64,000 nucleotides of DNA from the NCBI GenBank assembly GCA_963765875.1, contig CAVXYK010000026.1, positions 62,001 to 126,000 on the forward strand, read 5' to 3'. The stretch comes from JAWKOK01 sp963765875. Its GTDB lineage: Bacteria > Chloroflexota > Anaerolineae > Caldilineales > Caldilineaceae. The position numbers and the translations under genes were made by a program. The notes under the pieces were generated by a model, which saw nothing but the letters and a program-made list of their open reading frames with translations, had not been told where the DNA came from and ran no database searches. Shown piece by piece: positions 45,427 through 53,798 of the stretch (position 1 is the first letter of the stretch; each line of letters starts with the position of its first letter).

Positions 45427-47171
45427 AGCGGCACCTCCACCACAACTGCGGTCCCCCGGCCGGCATGGGAGGAGACCTCACAGCGTCCGCCGACAGCCTC
45501 GGCGCGTTGTTCCATACTCAGGAGCCCCCAGCCTGTACGCGACAGATTGGCATCGACTGAATCGATTGAGAAGCCTTGACCATCATCCCAGACAGTCAAG
45601 GCCATGGAGTCGTTGATGACAGCCAGGTTGATCGAAACTTGGGTCGCATTTGCGTGCTTGACCACATTCGTGACGGCTTCCTGGGCAATACGAAAGAGCG
45701 CATTCTCTATCTGCACGGGCAATCTCGAAATGTCGGTGGCATGGGTAACATGGATGGTCAAACCAGTCCGCTCATGGACTTGAGTGGCATACCAGTCCAA
45801 CGCCGCCTTCAAACCGTAGTCGTCGAGTACCGGCGGGCGCAGATCGGCCATCACCGACCGGATCTGGACTGTCGTCTGCCGCACCAGCGAGATGGTATCA
45901 TCCATTCGGGTATCGACCAGTCGCTCGGTCTCCTGCGGCAGCGGAAGCCCCAAAATCTGCGATTTCACAATATTTAGGTTGAGCGCAATTGCGGTCAAAT
46001 TCTGTCCTACCTGATCATGCAGTTCCTGCACCAGGTGCTGGCGTTCCAGTTCTTGCGTCTCAGCCAGGCGTTGATTGAGCGATCTCAGCTCTTCTCGCTG
46101 TTTGGAAATCTCAGTGAGCAGACGGCGCTGCTCTACTTCGCCCTCTCTCTGCTCAGAGATATCCTGAACGGCCCCGTAGACGCGCACAACCCGGTCTTGT
46201 TTCGGGTCCCACATGGGACGGCTGTAGCTGCGCAGCCATCGAACTCCGCCGCCATCCACCTTGACGCGATAGTCGCAGGTGTGCTCGTTGCCGGTCAGCG
46301 ATACTGCCGCCCAATTTCGGACGATCGGGATGTCTTCAGGATAGACATAATCCATCCATCCATCGAGCGAGGAAAAATGTTCCGGGTCATAGCCGGTGAT
46401 ACGCATGAAGGCGTCGGTGATCCAGGCCAGTGTCATGCCGCCTTCGGCATCAATATTGAGTGCATAGGCGTAGTCGGAGATCAGCTCCGAAAGGACGCGA
46501 TACCGTTCCTCAGAGGCCTGAAGAGCCGCCTCGCGTCGCTCCACCCTGCCGGCATAGAGTTGCAGTTCCTGATTTCGCTGTTCGAGTGCACTTTCATTCT
46601 TATGCACCTGTTTGAGGATCTGTTCCAGACTGGTCGTATCCAGGTAGAGCAACAGCGCAACCGTTAGGAATGTGAGCGACTGAAGCAACCAGAAAGTAAG
46701 CGGCGACAGCATAAACCCTTGGTCAATCAGACCATTTGACCCGGCCCACACCATGATGAGGCCGGACAGAATACTTAAGAGCGCCAGGCCAATTCCGTAC
46801 TTGCCGCCCAGCAGTAGCGCCGCCGCCAAAATAAAGACAACATAGATATTGGTCGCCGCCGAGTAGGGACCGCCCGAAGTTGCGACAGAGACTGTGATGA
46901 TGCACCACATGCTAAAGACCAGTAGCATGGCGGCCAGGCGAACGCGGCCTTGTCGCATCAGATGGCGCAGGATCAGCGCAAAGGGGACGACACTGCCTAC
47001 CAAAAGAAGCCTATGTTGTTGACCGGGCTCGAGATAGGGCAACATCACAGCATAGGAGAACACGCCGACAAGGAGCGTAAGCAGCATGACGTTGAGTAAC
47101 TGCGCGACTCGGTTCCGATTCTCATCGGCAAAGACCGGGGGACTTACGAACTGCCTTATTGAGGAGCGCAT
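45423..47171 (-). CDS. Membrane-bound PAS sensor histidine kinase (HisKA_3/NarX type)
   Basis: Kinase of 582 residues. Five or six hydrophobic segments (about 25-175) form a MASE-like sensor, followed by a coiled coil, a PAS domain with PAC (YRVLSELISDYAYAL, DYRVKVDGGGVRWLRSYSRP, VYGAVQDISEQR), the dimerisation region with the phospho-His (RQHLVQELHDQVGQNLTAIA) and an HATPase_c domain (ALFRIAQEAVTNVVKHANAT, VWDDGQGFS, GWGLLSMEQRAEAVGG). The start at 47171 has GGAGG eight bases upstream. It overlaps the response-regulator gene by four bases. A 22-bp palindrome lies upstream at 47239. The ligand is unknown. Confidence 0.92.
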   Translation of the reverse strand: MRSSIRQFVSPPVFADENRNRVAQLLNVMLLTLLVGVFSYAVMLPYLEPGQQHRLLLVGSVVPFALILRHLMRQGRVRLAAMLLVFSMWCIITVSVATSGGPYSAATNIYVVFILAAALLLGGKYGIGLALLSILSGLIMVWAGSNGLIDQGFMLSPLTFWLLQSLTFLTVALLLYLDTTSLEQILKQVHKNESALEQRNQELQLYAGRVERREAALQASEERYRVLSELISDYAYALNIDAEGGMTLAWITDAFMRITGYDPEHFSSLDGWMDYVYPEDIPIVRNWAAVSLTGNEHTCDYRVKVDGGGVRWLRSYSRPMWDPKQDRVVRVYGAVQDISEQREGEVEQRRLLTEISKQREELRSLNQRLAETQELERQHLVQELHDQVGQNLTAIALNLNIVKSQILGLPLPQETERLVDTRMDDTISLVRQTTVQIRSVMADLRPPVLDDYGLKAALDWYATQVHERTGLTIHVTHATDISRLPVQIENALFRIAQEAVTNVVKHANATQVSINLAVINDSMALTVWDDGQGFSIDSVDANLSRTGWGLLSMEQRAEAVGGRCEVSSHAGRGTAVVVEVPL

Positions 47172-47238
47172 GACGAGGAAACCTCCAGATCCACGCTTGG
47201 TTAGGCATAGTCCCATCAATCAGATAGCCGACAGCCAA

Positions 47239-47260
47239 TGTTGGCGAACGTTTGCCAACA
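47239..47260. promoter_or_regulatory. 22-bp near-perfect palindrome upstream of the histidine kinase
   Basis: Eleven-base half-sites TGTTGGCGAAC and GTTTGCCAACA pair at ten of eleven positions. It lies 68 bases before the kinase start codon, a typical operator position, and may bind the cognate NarL-type regulator or another repressor. Confidence 0.5.
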
Positions 47261-47267
47261 GGATCGA

Positions 47268-47405
47268 CCAGCAAAATTGAGTGTGTTCCAAATTGGTTGA
47301 AGCGATCCTCCGGGAGGGTGATGACGGCAGACTGGACCTACGCAGTGCCCCTCCCGGAGGGCCTCGGCGTGCTCAACTCATTTTGAATAGACCCAGCAAA
47401 ATTGA
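47268..47405. repeat. Direct repeats of CCAGCAAAATTGA flanking a 12-bp inverted repeat
   Basis: CCAGCAAAATTGA occurs at 47268-47280 and 47393-47405. Between them CCTCCGGGAGGG (47307) and its exact complement (ending 47360) can form a stem with a 30-base loop. The layout, direct repeats around an inverted repeat, recalls a small insertion footprint. The remaining sequence up to 47680 shows nothing recognisable. Confidence 0.45.
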
Positions 47406-47679
47406 TACCGACTCCCTCTGTTCGTGTGTGAATAGCATACGTGAAGCACGTTCTGACCCGGTTATCTACCGATTTCGACTCGACCGAATGAAAAGCGTAC
47501 GGGCGACGCAAAAAAACGCGAGTTGCGCGAGAGTGCGATTCTATGCGATGATTGTGTCACGTTGTTGATTAAGTCCATCCTGGACACCATGGAGGTGTTC
47601 AAATACCTCGCACTGATTGGCGCGTAAGCCCTATTTTTGCGTTGCCCACCTGTACATCCACACGAAAGGGTACCCGACT

Positions 47680-47979
47680 ATGTGTTGTTTCTTCCTTGCT
47701 CTTGTGCTGCTTGGCCCGCGTATCATGGGCGCATTCTGGTGGCTTTTCCGCCCCGGACTTTGGAACCTCGCTTTTAAGGACTGGGCCCTGGTCTGGTGGC
47801 TATGGCCGGTCCTAGGTCTGATCTTCCTGCCCTGGACAACGATTATGTTTGTGATCGTCTCACCGGGCGGCGTTACCGGATTGGACTGGCTATGGCTCGG
47901 TCTGATGGTAGCGGCAGATGTTGTCTCCTATGGCGGTGGCGCAGGCCGCAGACAGCTTCCTGGGTATGAAGGTTACTAG
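47680..47979 (+). CDS. Small Trp-rich membrane protein, function unknown
   Basis: Protein of 99 residues with three or four hydrophobic segments: CCFFLALVLLGPRIMGAFWW, WALVWWLWPVLGLIFLPWTT and GLDWLWLGLMVAADVVSY. The tail is GRRQLPGYEGY. AAAGGG precedes the ATG. Short proteins of this type are common and uncharacterised in Chloroflexota and Actinobacteria. A strong bidirectional terminator follows. Confidence 0.7.
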   Translation: MCCFFLALVLLGPRIMGAFWWLFRPGLWNLAFKDWALVWWLWPVLGLIFLPWTTIMFVIVSPGGVTGLDWLWLGLMVAADVVSYGGGAGRRQLPGYEGY

Positions 47980-48015
47980 ATCGAGGATAAGTTCGACAGT
48001 TGGAAACATCCTCTG

Positions 48016-48064
48016 AAAACAAGAGAGGCCGGGCTTATTAATAAGCCCGGCCTCTCTTGTTTTT
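48016..48064. terminator. Bidirectional terminator between the small membrane protein and mobA
   Basis: Inverted repeat of more than 20 bp (AAAACAAGAGAGGCCGGGC on the left arm) with T-rich ends on both strands, placed 37 bases after one stop codon and 10 bases from the other. Confidence 0.93.
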
Positions 48065-48073
48065 GAGGATCCG

Positions 48074-48781
48074 TCATAGACACGCCAGCAAAGCCAACGC
48101 CCTCTCCCACTCCCCCGGCGTGTTGACATTGATGAATGAATGTAGATCAGGATCGATCTTGCGCAGGTCCGGCTCATTCACGTACCGCACGCGAATGGAT
48201 TCGTAGAGGTTGACAATGCGTAGGTTCTCTTCCGCCAACAACGCTTCCATCGCCGGGAGGCAGCGCCGATGATAGAGTGCATGCAGCGGCTGCGGATAGC
48301 CCTCAGTCATCGGAATCACTGCGTCCCATGGCCGGCGGTCCTCGCGACCGACATCAGCGCCGACATCCTCGGCATCAAAGGCCAGGGCGGCCAGCGCAGA
48401 AAAGAGCACGGGACTCACCAATGGCATGTCGCAGGCGACGACCATTGCCCAGCCCGAGCAGAGCGCCAGCCCTGTGGCCAGACCGCCGAGTGCGCCGGCC
48501 CCAGGATAGCGATCGGCAATCTGATGTACCGATGGCGGCAGCCCGGCCATCAACGCCAACGATGGGTCGTTGGCAATGACGAAGATCTGGCCATTGACCA
48601 ATTCAGTCAGACGTTCTACAACGTGGCGGACCAATAGCGTGCCATCCGGCGGCACAGGCAGGAGCGCCTTGTCCATCCCCATGCGTCGGCTGATGCCGCC
48701 GGCGTTGACAATCAGATCACAGTTGAATTGTTGCATCACAGCGTTAGTTTTCACAGTGTTTGCCATCAAGACGTTTGTCAA
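48074..48781 (-). CDS. mobA: Molybdenum cofactor guanylyltransferase
   Basis: Transfers GMP to molybdopterin to make the MGD cofactor. The 235 residues start with the nucleotide-binding signature NAGGISRRMGMDKALLPV (canonical L/N-A-G-G-x-S-x-R-M-G-x-D-K), followed by DRYPGAGALGGLATGL and MVVACDMPLVSP, in which the Asp binds Mg. The C-terminal FINVNTPGEWERAL (N-x-N-T-P-x-D/E) is also diagnostic. No other Mo-cofactor gene is adjacent. Confidence 0.93.
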   Translation of the reverse strand: MTNVLMANTVKTNAVMQQFNCDLIVNAGGISRRMGMDKALLPVPPDGTLLVRHVVERLTELVNGQIFVIANDPSLALMAGLPPSVHQIADRYPGAGALGGLATGLALCSGWAMVVACDMPLVSPVLFSALAALAFDAEDVGADVGREDRRPWDAVIPMTEGYPQPLHALYHRRCLPAMEALLAEENLRIVNLYESIRVRYVNEPDLRKIDPDLHSFINVNTPGEWERALALLACL

Positions 48782-49095
48782 TCGTCAACGCGCTCGTTGG
48801 GAAGCGCAGTTGCGCTGTTCATGAAAACAGGCAGTGTATCACTCATCTCTAGAGGGTTCAAATCAATCGAAAATCTGGTGCATCTGAGATATGGCGTAGA
48901 AAGTACCGAGGACGGTCCGGCAGCCGTTTTTCAAGCCAAGAACCACTAGGCCATCCCCGACTCTTTGACAACACGTCCCTGGCGTGAGGTACGCCCGAAA
49001 AACCCCAGGTGACAGCTTTGACGCTGGTCCGGCCTGCGTGCTAAGATCGACAAGTTTGAACAGTCCAATTGACAGCTGCGTATTTATAGCTGCAC

Positions 49096-50227
49096 ATGAA
49101 GGGATCAGCCATCTTGTATAGGCCATGCACATTCTCGGTTCAGGTTGCGCGCCGGAGTTTCATCACATTTTCGCTACTACTCATCATCGTTATCCTGACG
49201 GCATGCGGCAGCAAGCAGGCCCAGCCGGGTATCGCTGTCCGATACAGCCATCCAACAGGCCAACGATCCGGATGCAGGACTGCCTGCGTTGCAGCCCATT
49301 GATCTCCCTGAGGGTGAATCCCTGAACGTAGTCGCCACATCCAACATTGTAGCGGATATCGTGGCCGCTGTGGGCGGGCAACAGATCCAACTGACCAATC
49401 TGTTGCCCACGGGCGCGGATCCCCACAGCTATGAACCCAAGCCCGCAGATCTGCGGGCGCTGCATGACGCCGATGTCATTTTCATCAATGGACTGGGGCT
49501 GGAAGAATCCATGGAATCGGTGCTGAACAGCCCGGAAAATCGCGCACCGGTCATCTCTGTCAATGTTGGTATAGAGACTATCGATCTCAGTGAAACCGAC
49601 GAATCCGATCACACAGAGGATCACGCAGACGATCATGTTAACGATCATGTTGACGATCACGAAAATGAGCACGATCCGGACAACGCCCACGCCCATACAG
49701 GCGTCGACCCCCACACCTGGTTGGATGTCGCCAATGTCATGGGCTGGACGGAGACAATCGCTGATGTGCTGGGCGACTTGGATCCGAACAACAGTGCCCA
49801 CTATGCCGAGAATGGAGAGCGGACGGTAGCGGTGCTTGCGGCGCTGGATGTCGAGATAAAGGAAAAGACAGGCGCCTTGCCGGCGGACGCACGCAAGCTC
49901 GTAACCGATCACGACTCGCTCGGCTACTACGCCCGCGCTTATGACTTCGACGTGATCGGATCAGTCGTCCCATCTTTCAGCACGTTGGCATCCCCATCTG
50001 CCCAACAGTTGGCTGCATTGCAGGAACAGATCGATGATCAGGGCGTCAACGCCATCTTTGTCAGCACATCGATCAACCCGCACACAGCGGAACAGATCGC
50101 CGCAGACACGGGGATTGAAGTGATTCCGCTCTACATCGGCTCATTGAGCGATGCCGACGGTCCGGCGCCGACATACATCGACCTCATGCGAGCCAACAGC
50201 GACGCGATTGTAGCGGCCCTCAAGTAA
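49096..50227 (+). CDS. Zinc/manganese ABC transporter substrate-binding lipoprotein (ZnuA family), one frameshift
   Basis: Cluster A-I metal-binding protein of about 375 residues. The lipoprotein signal (FITFSLLLIIVILTAC) is in the first frame. Near 49235 the frame changes to SDTAIQQANDPDAGLPAL and the mature fold LNVVATSNIVADIVAAVGG. Metal ligands are visible: GADPHSYEPKPADLRAL (His), HTGVDPHTWLDV (His), LVTDHDSLGYYARAYD (His) and a late Asp. Between them is a His/Asp-rich loop (DHTEDHADDHVNDHVDDHEN) that is the zinc-scavenging signature of ZnuA. There is no permease or ATPase gene next to it. Confidence 0.92.
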
Positions 50228-50454
50228 AGACGCACCCCGGCCATTAACCTTGCTTAATCTTTTCTCAAAGCTCGTTGCATTTATGCATTAAGGCATGACT
50301 GAGATCAGAAGCTGAAGATCACTCACTTTTGCCGGTTGAAATCGCCTGAGTGCCATGATAGTCTTGCCCGGTGTCGTTCTTTATCGGAACGACCGAAATC
50401 ATGCCCGATATCCCACCACGCAGACCACGGTTGCAGAGGAAGGTTGCCGAAGAC

Positions 50455-51537
50455 ATGAATATGAAACGACCGATCAGAGTTCTAGCGATTGCCCTGGCAA
50501 TGACCACGGGCTTGCTGATGACGGCTTGCCAGGCGGCCGGGGTGCCGGCCGTCACCGGGAGCAGCGGCGAACCAGAGAGTTTAGGCGACGCGTCATCCGG
50601 CGAAACACAATCATTGGTCATCTACTCCGGTCGCAATGAAAATCTGGTTGATCCACTCTTAAAGATGTATGCCGACGAGAGCGGCGCCAATGTGGAAGTT
50701 CGCTATGGAAGCACAGCTGAAATGGCGGCCATGATCCTGGAGGAAGGGCAAAACTCCCCGGCAGATGTCTTCTTCGGTCAGGATGCAGGCGCGCTGGGCG
50801 CATTGGCAGGCACTGGCCGCTGCACCCCCCTCCCCACTGAGATCACCGACGGCGTTGACCCGCGTTTCGTCAGTAGCGACGCCCAATGGGCCGGGACCAG
50901 TGGCCGCGCCAGGGTACTGGTCTACAACACTGAGGAGGTCGCAGTCGAAGAATTGCCCGAGAGCGTCTTTGATCTGACCGGCGAGGAGTGGCGCGGCCGG
51001 GTCGGCTGGGCCCCAACCAATGGCAGTTTCCAGGCGTTCATCACAGCAATGCGCGTGAATGCCGGCGAAGAGGCGACACGAGCATGGCTGGATGATATGG
51101 TCGCCAACGACACGCAAGTCTACCCCAATAATACGACCATTGTTGAAGCCGCAGGCAAGGGCGAGATCGATGTCGGGCTGGTTAATCACTACTATCTCTT
51201 CCGCTTCCTCTCCGAGAATCCTGACTTTACAGCGGCCAACTACTACTTCCCGGCCGGCGATGTTGGGGCGATGATCAATGTCGCCGGCGTCTGCATCCTC
51301 GACACCAGTGAAAACAGTGCACAGGCCCAGGACTTTGTCAGCTTCCTGCTCTCGGATACCGCACAGCAGTATTTTGCGGATGAAACCAATGAGTATCCGT
51401 TGGCCGGAACGGATGTGACGCCCAACCCGGCACTGAAACCCCTGACCGAAATCGACACGCCCGACTTCGATCTAAGTGACCTGGAGGACTTGCAGGGGAC
51501 GTTGGAGATGCTGCAAGAGACGGGGGCTCTGGAATAA
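50455..51537 (+). CDS. Iron(III) ABC transporter substrate-binding lipoprotein (FbpA/FutA-like)
   Basis: Protein of 360 residues with a lipobox (LLMTAC) about residue 24, then the ferric-binding fold: SLVIYSGRNENLVDPLLKMY, VEVRYGSTAEMAAMILEEG, ADVFFGQDAGALGAL, VGWAPTNGSFQAFI and VGLVNHYYLFRF. The Tyr pair in NHYYLF and the Tyr of IYSGR are the expected Fe(III) ligands. The start at ATG 50455 was chosen for the signal-peptide length. It lies 227 bases after the ZnuA gene and, like it, lacks membrane partners in the window. Confidence 0.92.
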   Translation: MNMKRPIRVLAIALAMTTGLLMTACQAAGVPAVTGSSGEPESLGDASSGETQSLVIYSGRNENLVDPLLKMYADESGANVEVRYGSTAEMAAMILEEGQNSPADVFFGQDAGALGALAGTGRCTPLPTEITDGVDPRFVSSDAQWAGTSGRARVLVYNTEEVAVEELPESVFDLTGEEWRGRVGWAPTNGSFQAFITAMRVNAGEEATRAWLDDMVANDTQVYPNNTTIVEAAGKGEIDVGLVNHYYLFRFLSENPDFTAANYYFPAGDVGAMINVAGVCILDTSENSAQAQDFVSFLLSDTAQQYFADETNEYPLAGTDVTPNPALKPLTEIDTPDFDLSDLEDLQGTLEMLQETGALE

Positions 51538-51690
51538 CGGCTGCTGCGTGCTGCGTGCTGCGTAAGGTCTCGGGAAGAATCTGACTTCGTAATTCGTTGC
51601 ATCTTTCCAAGGGCAATGATCGAACCTCTAGACGGCTTTTACGCAGTACGAAGTACGCAGTAGCCTTTCACGCAGCAAGCCGTACGCGGC
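51538..51690. repeat. Low-complexity 'ACGCAGTACG / GCTGCGTGCTGCGT' repeat
   Basis: 'gctgcgtgctgcgtgctgcg' near 51542 and 'acgcagtacgaagtacgcag' near 51641 are opposite-strand variants of the same word, so the stretch can fold on itself. It separates the iron-binding gene from the rpmB promoter. Confidence 0.55.
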
Positions 51691-51703
51691 GACCCTTTCC
51701 AAA

Positions 51704-51734
51704 TTGTGACAACCTGGGCATTCGTTGCTATAAT
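51704..51734 (+). promoter_or_regulatory. Promoter of rpmB
   Basis: TATAAT at 51729-51734 is a perfect -10. The -35 is in TTGTGACA (51704-51711), with a spacing of 16-19 bases depending on the register. The leader to the start codon is about 85 bases. Confidence 0.7.
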
Positions 51735-51767
51735 TCTCGGGTTTGATTAGAAAATCGCGCCGGCGTG

Positions 51768-51812
51768 CGTCTCGGATTCCAAGTCTGGACTGGACAGTCG
51801 GCATTCGAGACG
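51768..51812 (+). promoter_or_regulatory. Structured 5' leader hairpin of rpmB
   Basis: CGTCTCGGATTCC pairs with GGCATTCGAGACG (a seven-pair base, one wobble and one mismatch), enclosing a smaller GACTG/CAGTC stem. The outer stem ends three bases before the AAGGAG ribosome site, so it could control access to it, as in ribosomal-protein autoregulation. Confidence 0.5.
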
Positions 51813-51826
51813 ATAAGGAGATGATC

Positions 51827-52063
51827 ATGGCTAAATGCAAACTGACTGGAAAGGGCCCGATGCACGGCAACAGCGTGCCCTGGTCCAAGAAGAAGACAAA
51901 GCGCACATGGCAGGTGAATGTGCAGAAGTACACGATCTATGTCCCTGAACTGGGTCGCTCGGTCAAGGTCAAGGCATCGACCAGTGCCATGAAGAGCGTC
52001 AACAAGATGGGGCTGATGGCCTTCCTGCGCAAGAACGACCTCACCCTGAAAGATGTGACCTAG
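51827..52063 (+). CDS. rpmB: 50S ribosomal protein L28
   Basis: Basic protein of 78 residues from MAKCKLTGKGPMHGN. VPWSKKKTKRTWQVNVQKYT and VKVKASTSAMKSVNKMGLMA match bacterial L28. The ATG at 51827 has AAGGAG seven bases upstream, and the in-frame upstream codons lie within the leader. It is monocistronic, with its own promoter and terminator. Confidence 0.95.
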   Translation: MAKCKLTGKGPMHGNSVPWSKKKTKRTWQVNVQKYTIYVPELGRSVKVKASTSAMKSVNKMGLMAFLRKNDLTLKDVT

Positions 52064-52107
52064 AATAGACCAGGAGCGAAGCTCCCCGATCCATTTTTGC
52101 AATATTT

Positions 52108-52139
52108 AAAAGCGCCCAGTCCAAGGACTGGGCGCTTTT
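52108..52139 (+). terminator. Rho-independent terminator of rpmB
   Basis: Perfect 15-bp stem AAAAGCGCCCAGTCC with a two-base loop, ending in TTTTG, 45 bases after the rpmB stop. Confidence 0.93.
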
Positions 52140-52342
52140 GTTTCGGTAGGGCTGAAACCCGTCGCTAACAGTGAATACAGACTGAGGGCACATTTCACTG
52201 TTAGACTGAGATCAGCTCGAAATCTGCGGTTCGGCGATGCGATCTTTGGATCGAAAAGTTACGCTGTCATTCCTCACTGCGTTGGCGCTTTGCACCTACT
52301 TTGTGAACGGATGACATGCATTGTTGGTGTATTCTCAATAGG

Positions 52343-52402
52343 TAGGGGCCGGGCTTGCCCCGGCCCGCTGCGAGCTACCGCAAGGGTCGCCCCTACCACG
52401 GA
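52343..52402. repeat. Dispersed 'GTAGGGG...GGGTCGCCCCTACC' repeat, copy 3
   Basis: 'gtaggggccgggcttgcccc' and 'gggtcgcccctacc' are the outer parts; related to the copies at 28812 and 38917. The 52140-52580 gap holds no gene I can support. Confidence 0.65.
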
Positions 52403-52472
52403 ATTTTGAGAAGGTACCATTGTTGCCTAAAAAAAAAGCAGCTCCTAAGTAAGCATCTGTCGGTTGTGCAAA

Positions 52473-52555
52473 AAAGTGCCGGGGACTTAGGCAACAAAGC
52501 GAGTGAGTTGACTCTGATTTTGAGGTTTCAGCATCGGGAAGTCCCCGGCACTTTC
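52473..52555. repeat. REP-like inverted repeat 'AAGTGCCGGGGACTT'
   Basis: AAGTGCCGGGGACTTA at about 52475 and its complement AAGTCCCCGGCACTTT at about 52539 are separated by some 50 bases. Words of this form are often found as REP elements tied to RAYT transposases in environmental bacteria; no such transposase is in the window. Confidence 0.55.
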
Positions 52556-52578
52556 TGTAACGACTTACGGATTTCTAC

Positions 52579-53789
52579 TTAACCTGTAGCATTCAATCTG
52601 ACATTAGAATAGCGGTCGGATTCCATCCGTTGCCAGGAATATCGACGCGATGCCTCTTGATCAGCGGCGAACTCATCGATCATATCGGCAATGCTCCTGA
52701 ACCGTCTGCATGAAATAGCGCATACGGCCGACGCCGGTGCCCGCGGCCAGCGAGCCCGCTGTGGTGACCACCAGACCACCGCTTGCCCCTGCCTTCTCAA
52801 AATCGTCAACGATCCGTTGCCGGATCTCGTCCGGGCTGCCGTTGCGCAATGTGAAGGGCGGCAACTGGCCGAGGATCACGGCATCGGGCATCTGCGCACG
52901 AATCAGCGCAGCGTCGACTTCTGGACCATAATTAACCTCGCGAATGCCTAGCTCGTACTGCTGATCCATGAGGTGACCCATGGAACTGTCCGAGTGTTGA
53001 TGGCGAGTGGCGTCGCCGGGGGCCATGGCATTGAGCACCGTGTCGAGCACCGGATAGCAGAATGCCCGATAGAGCGGCGGGCTGAAGAGCGCCGAGTTGT
53101 CATCGGTAATCCACCACCCAGGCTGATTATTGCCGCTGAACTCGCGCAACACGCTATTCAACTCAACCATCTTTGGTCCCAGCAGCGCCGTGAATCGGCG
53201 CATGGTCTCGGGATGATCGTACATCCAGTAGAGCGCCAGCTCCGGGTTCAACACCGATGTGATGATGGTCGCCGGTCCGCGACTGCCTGTACCCAGCTTG
53301 GGCAACGCCTGCCCGGCTGCGGCCCGTTCCTCCCACTCTCGCACAAATGACTCAGGCAGCGCCCATGACGTTATGTCGACTTCTTCGACAGCATCCAATA
53401 TTCGCTCAAACTCGTCGACATCATCAGTGACATGCTTGAGCCAGGGCGTGCTGCCTTCCAGATAGGCGAACTCGCTGCCAAAGAGGTTTTCGATGCGTTT
53501 AGGGCTATGTTCGAACGTATCTTCATCGAAAAACGCCTTGCCCACATACTCAAGAGTTACACGATTGACCTCACGATGGAGTTGATCTCGATACTCTTTG
53601 TCGTGATAGTAACGCACCGTCGACGGCACCTGCATGAACTCGAAGATCCAGTGATCATCCGGCGAGAAAGTGGCCGGACAACGCGGGCTTGTCCGTGGTG
53701 AACTCGAAGCACTGCTCGTTCTCTGCCCAGAAAGCGTCAACATCCAGTTCCGCGGTCAAATCCATAAACGCTGATTCGATGATGGTCAT
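52579..53789 (-). CDS. Uroporphyrinogen decarboxylase (URO-D) superfamily protein, two frameshifts
   Basis: About 400 residues. MTIIESAFMDLTAELDVDAF (ATG 53789, AGGAG upstream) is in one frame. After about 53690 it moves to the frame of PATFSPDDHWIFEFMQ. Near 52690 QTVQE passes to IADMIDEFAADQEASRRYSW, ending at 52579. The core has HQHSDSSMGHLMDQ, VNYGPEVDAALIRAQMPDAV, ILGQLPPFTLRNG and GLVVTTAGSLAAGTG, the phosphate- and substrate-binding blocks of the URO-D/methylcobamide methyltransferase fold. It is not HemE, since the N-terminal R-x-A-G-R motif is missing. It follows the GH127-like gene by nine bases, so an unknown step in carbohydrate or methoxyl-group metabolism is likely. Confidence 0.82.
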
Positions 53790-53798
53790 GAGCTACTC

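Noticed and set aside
47268..47405. Possible insertion sequence
   Set aside because: Direct and inverted repeats are present, but the enclosed segment is about 110 bases with no transposase; kept only as a repeat feature.
48782..49095. Zur-regulated promoter upstream of the ZnuA gene
   Set aside because: A TTGACA occurs at 49069, but no -10 at proper spacing and no Zur-like palindrome was seen.
52579..53789. hemE (uroporphyrinogen decarboxylase)
   Set aside because: Fold matches, but the N-terminal substrate motif of HemE is missing and the context is glycan catabolism.
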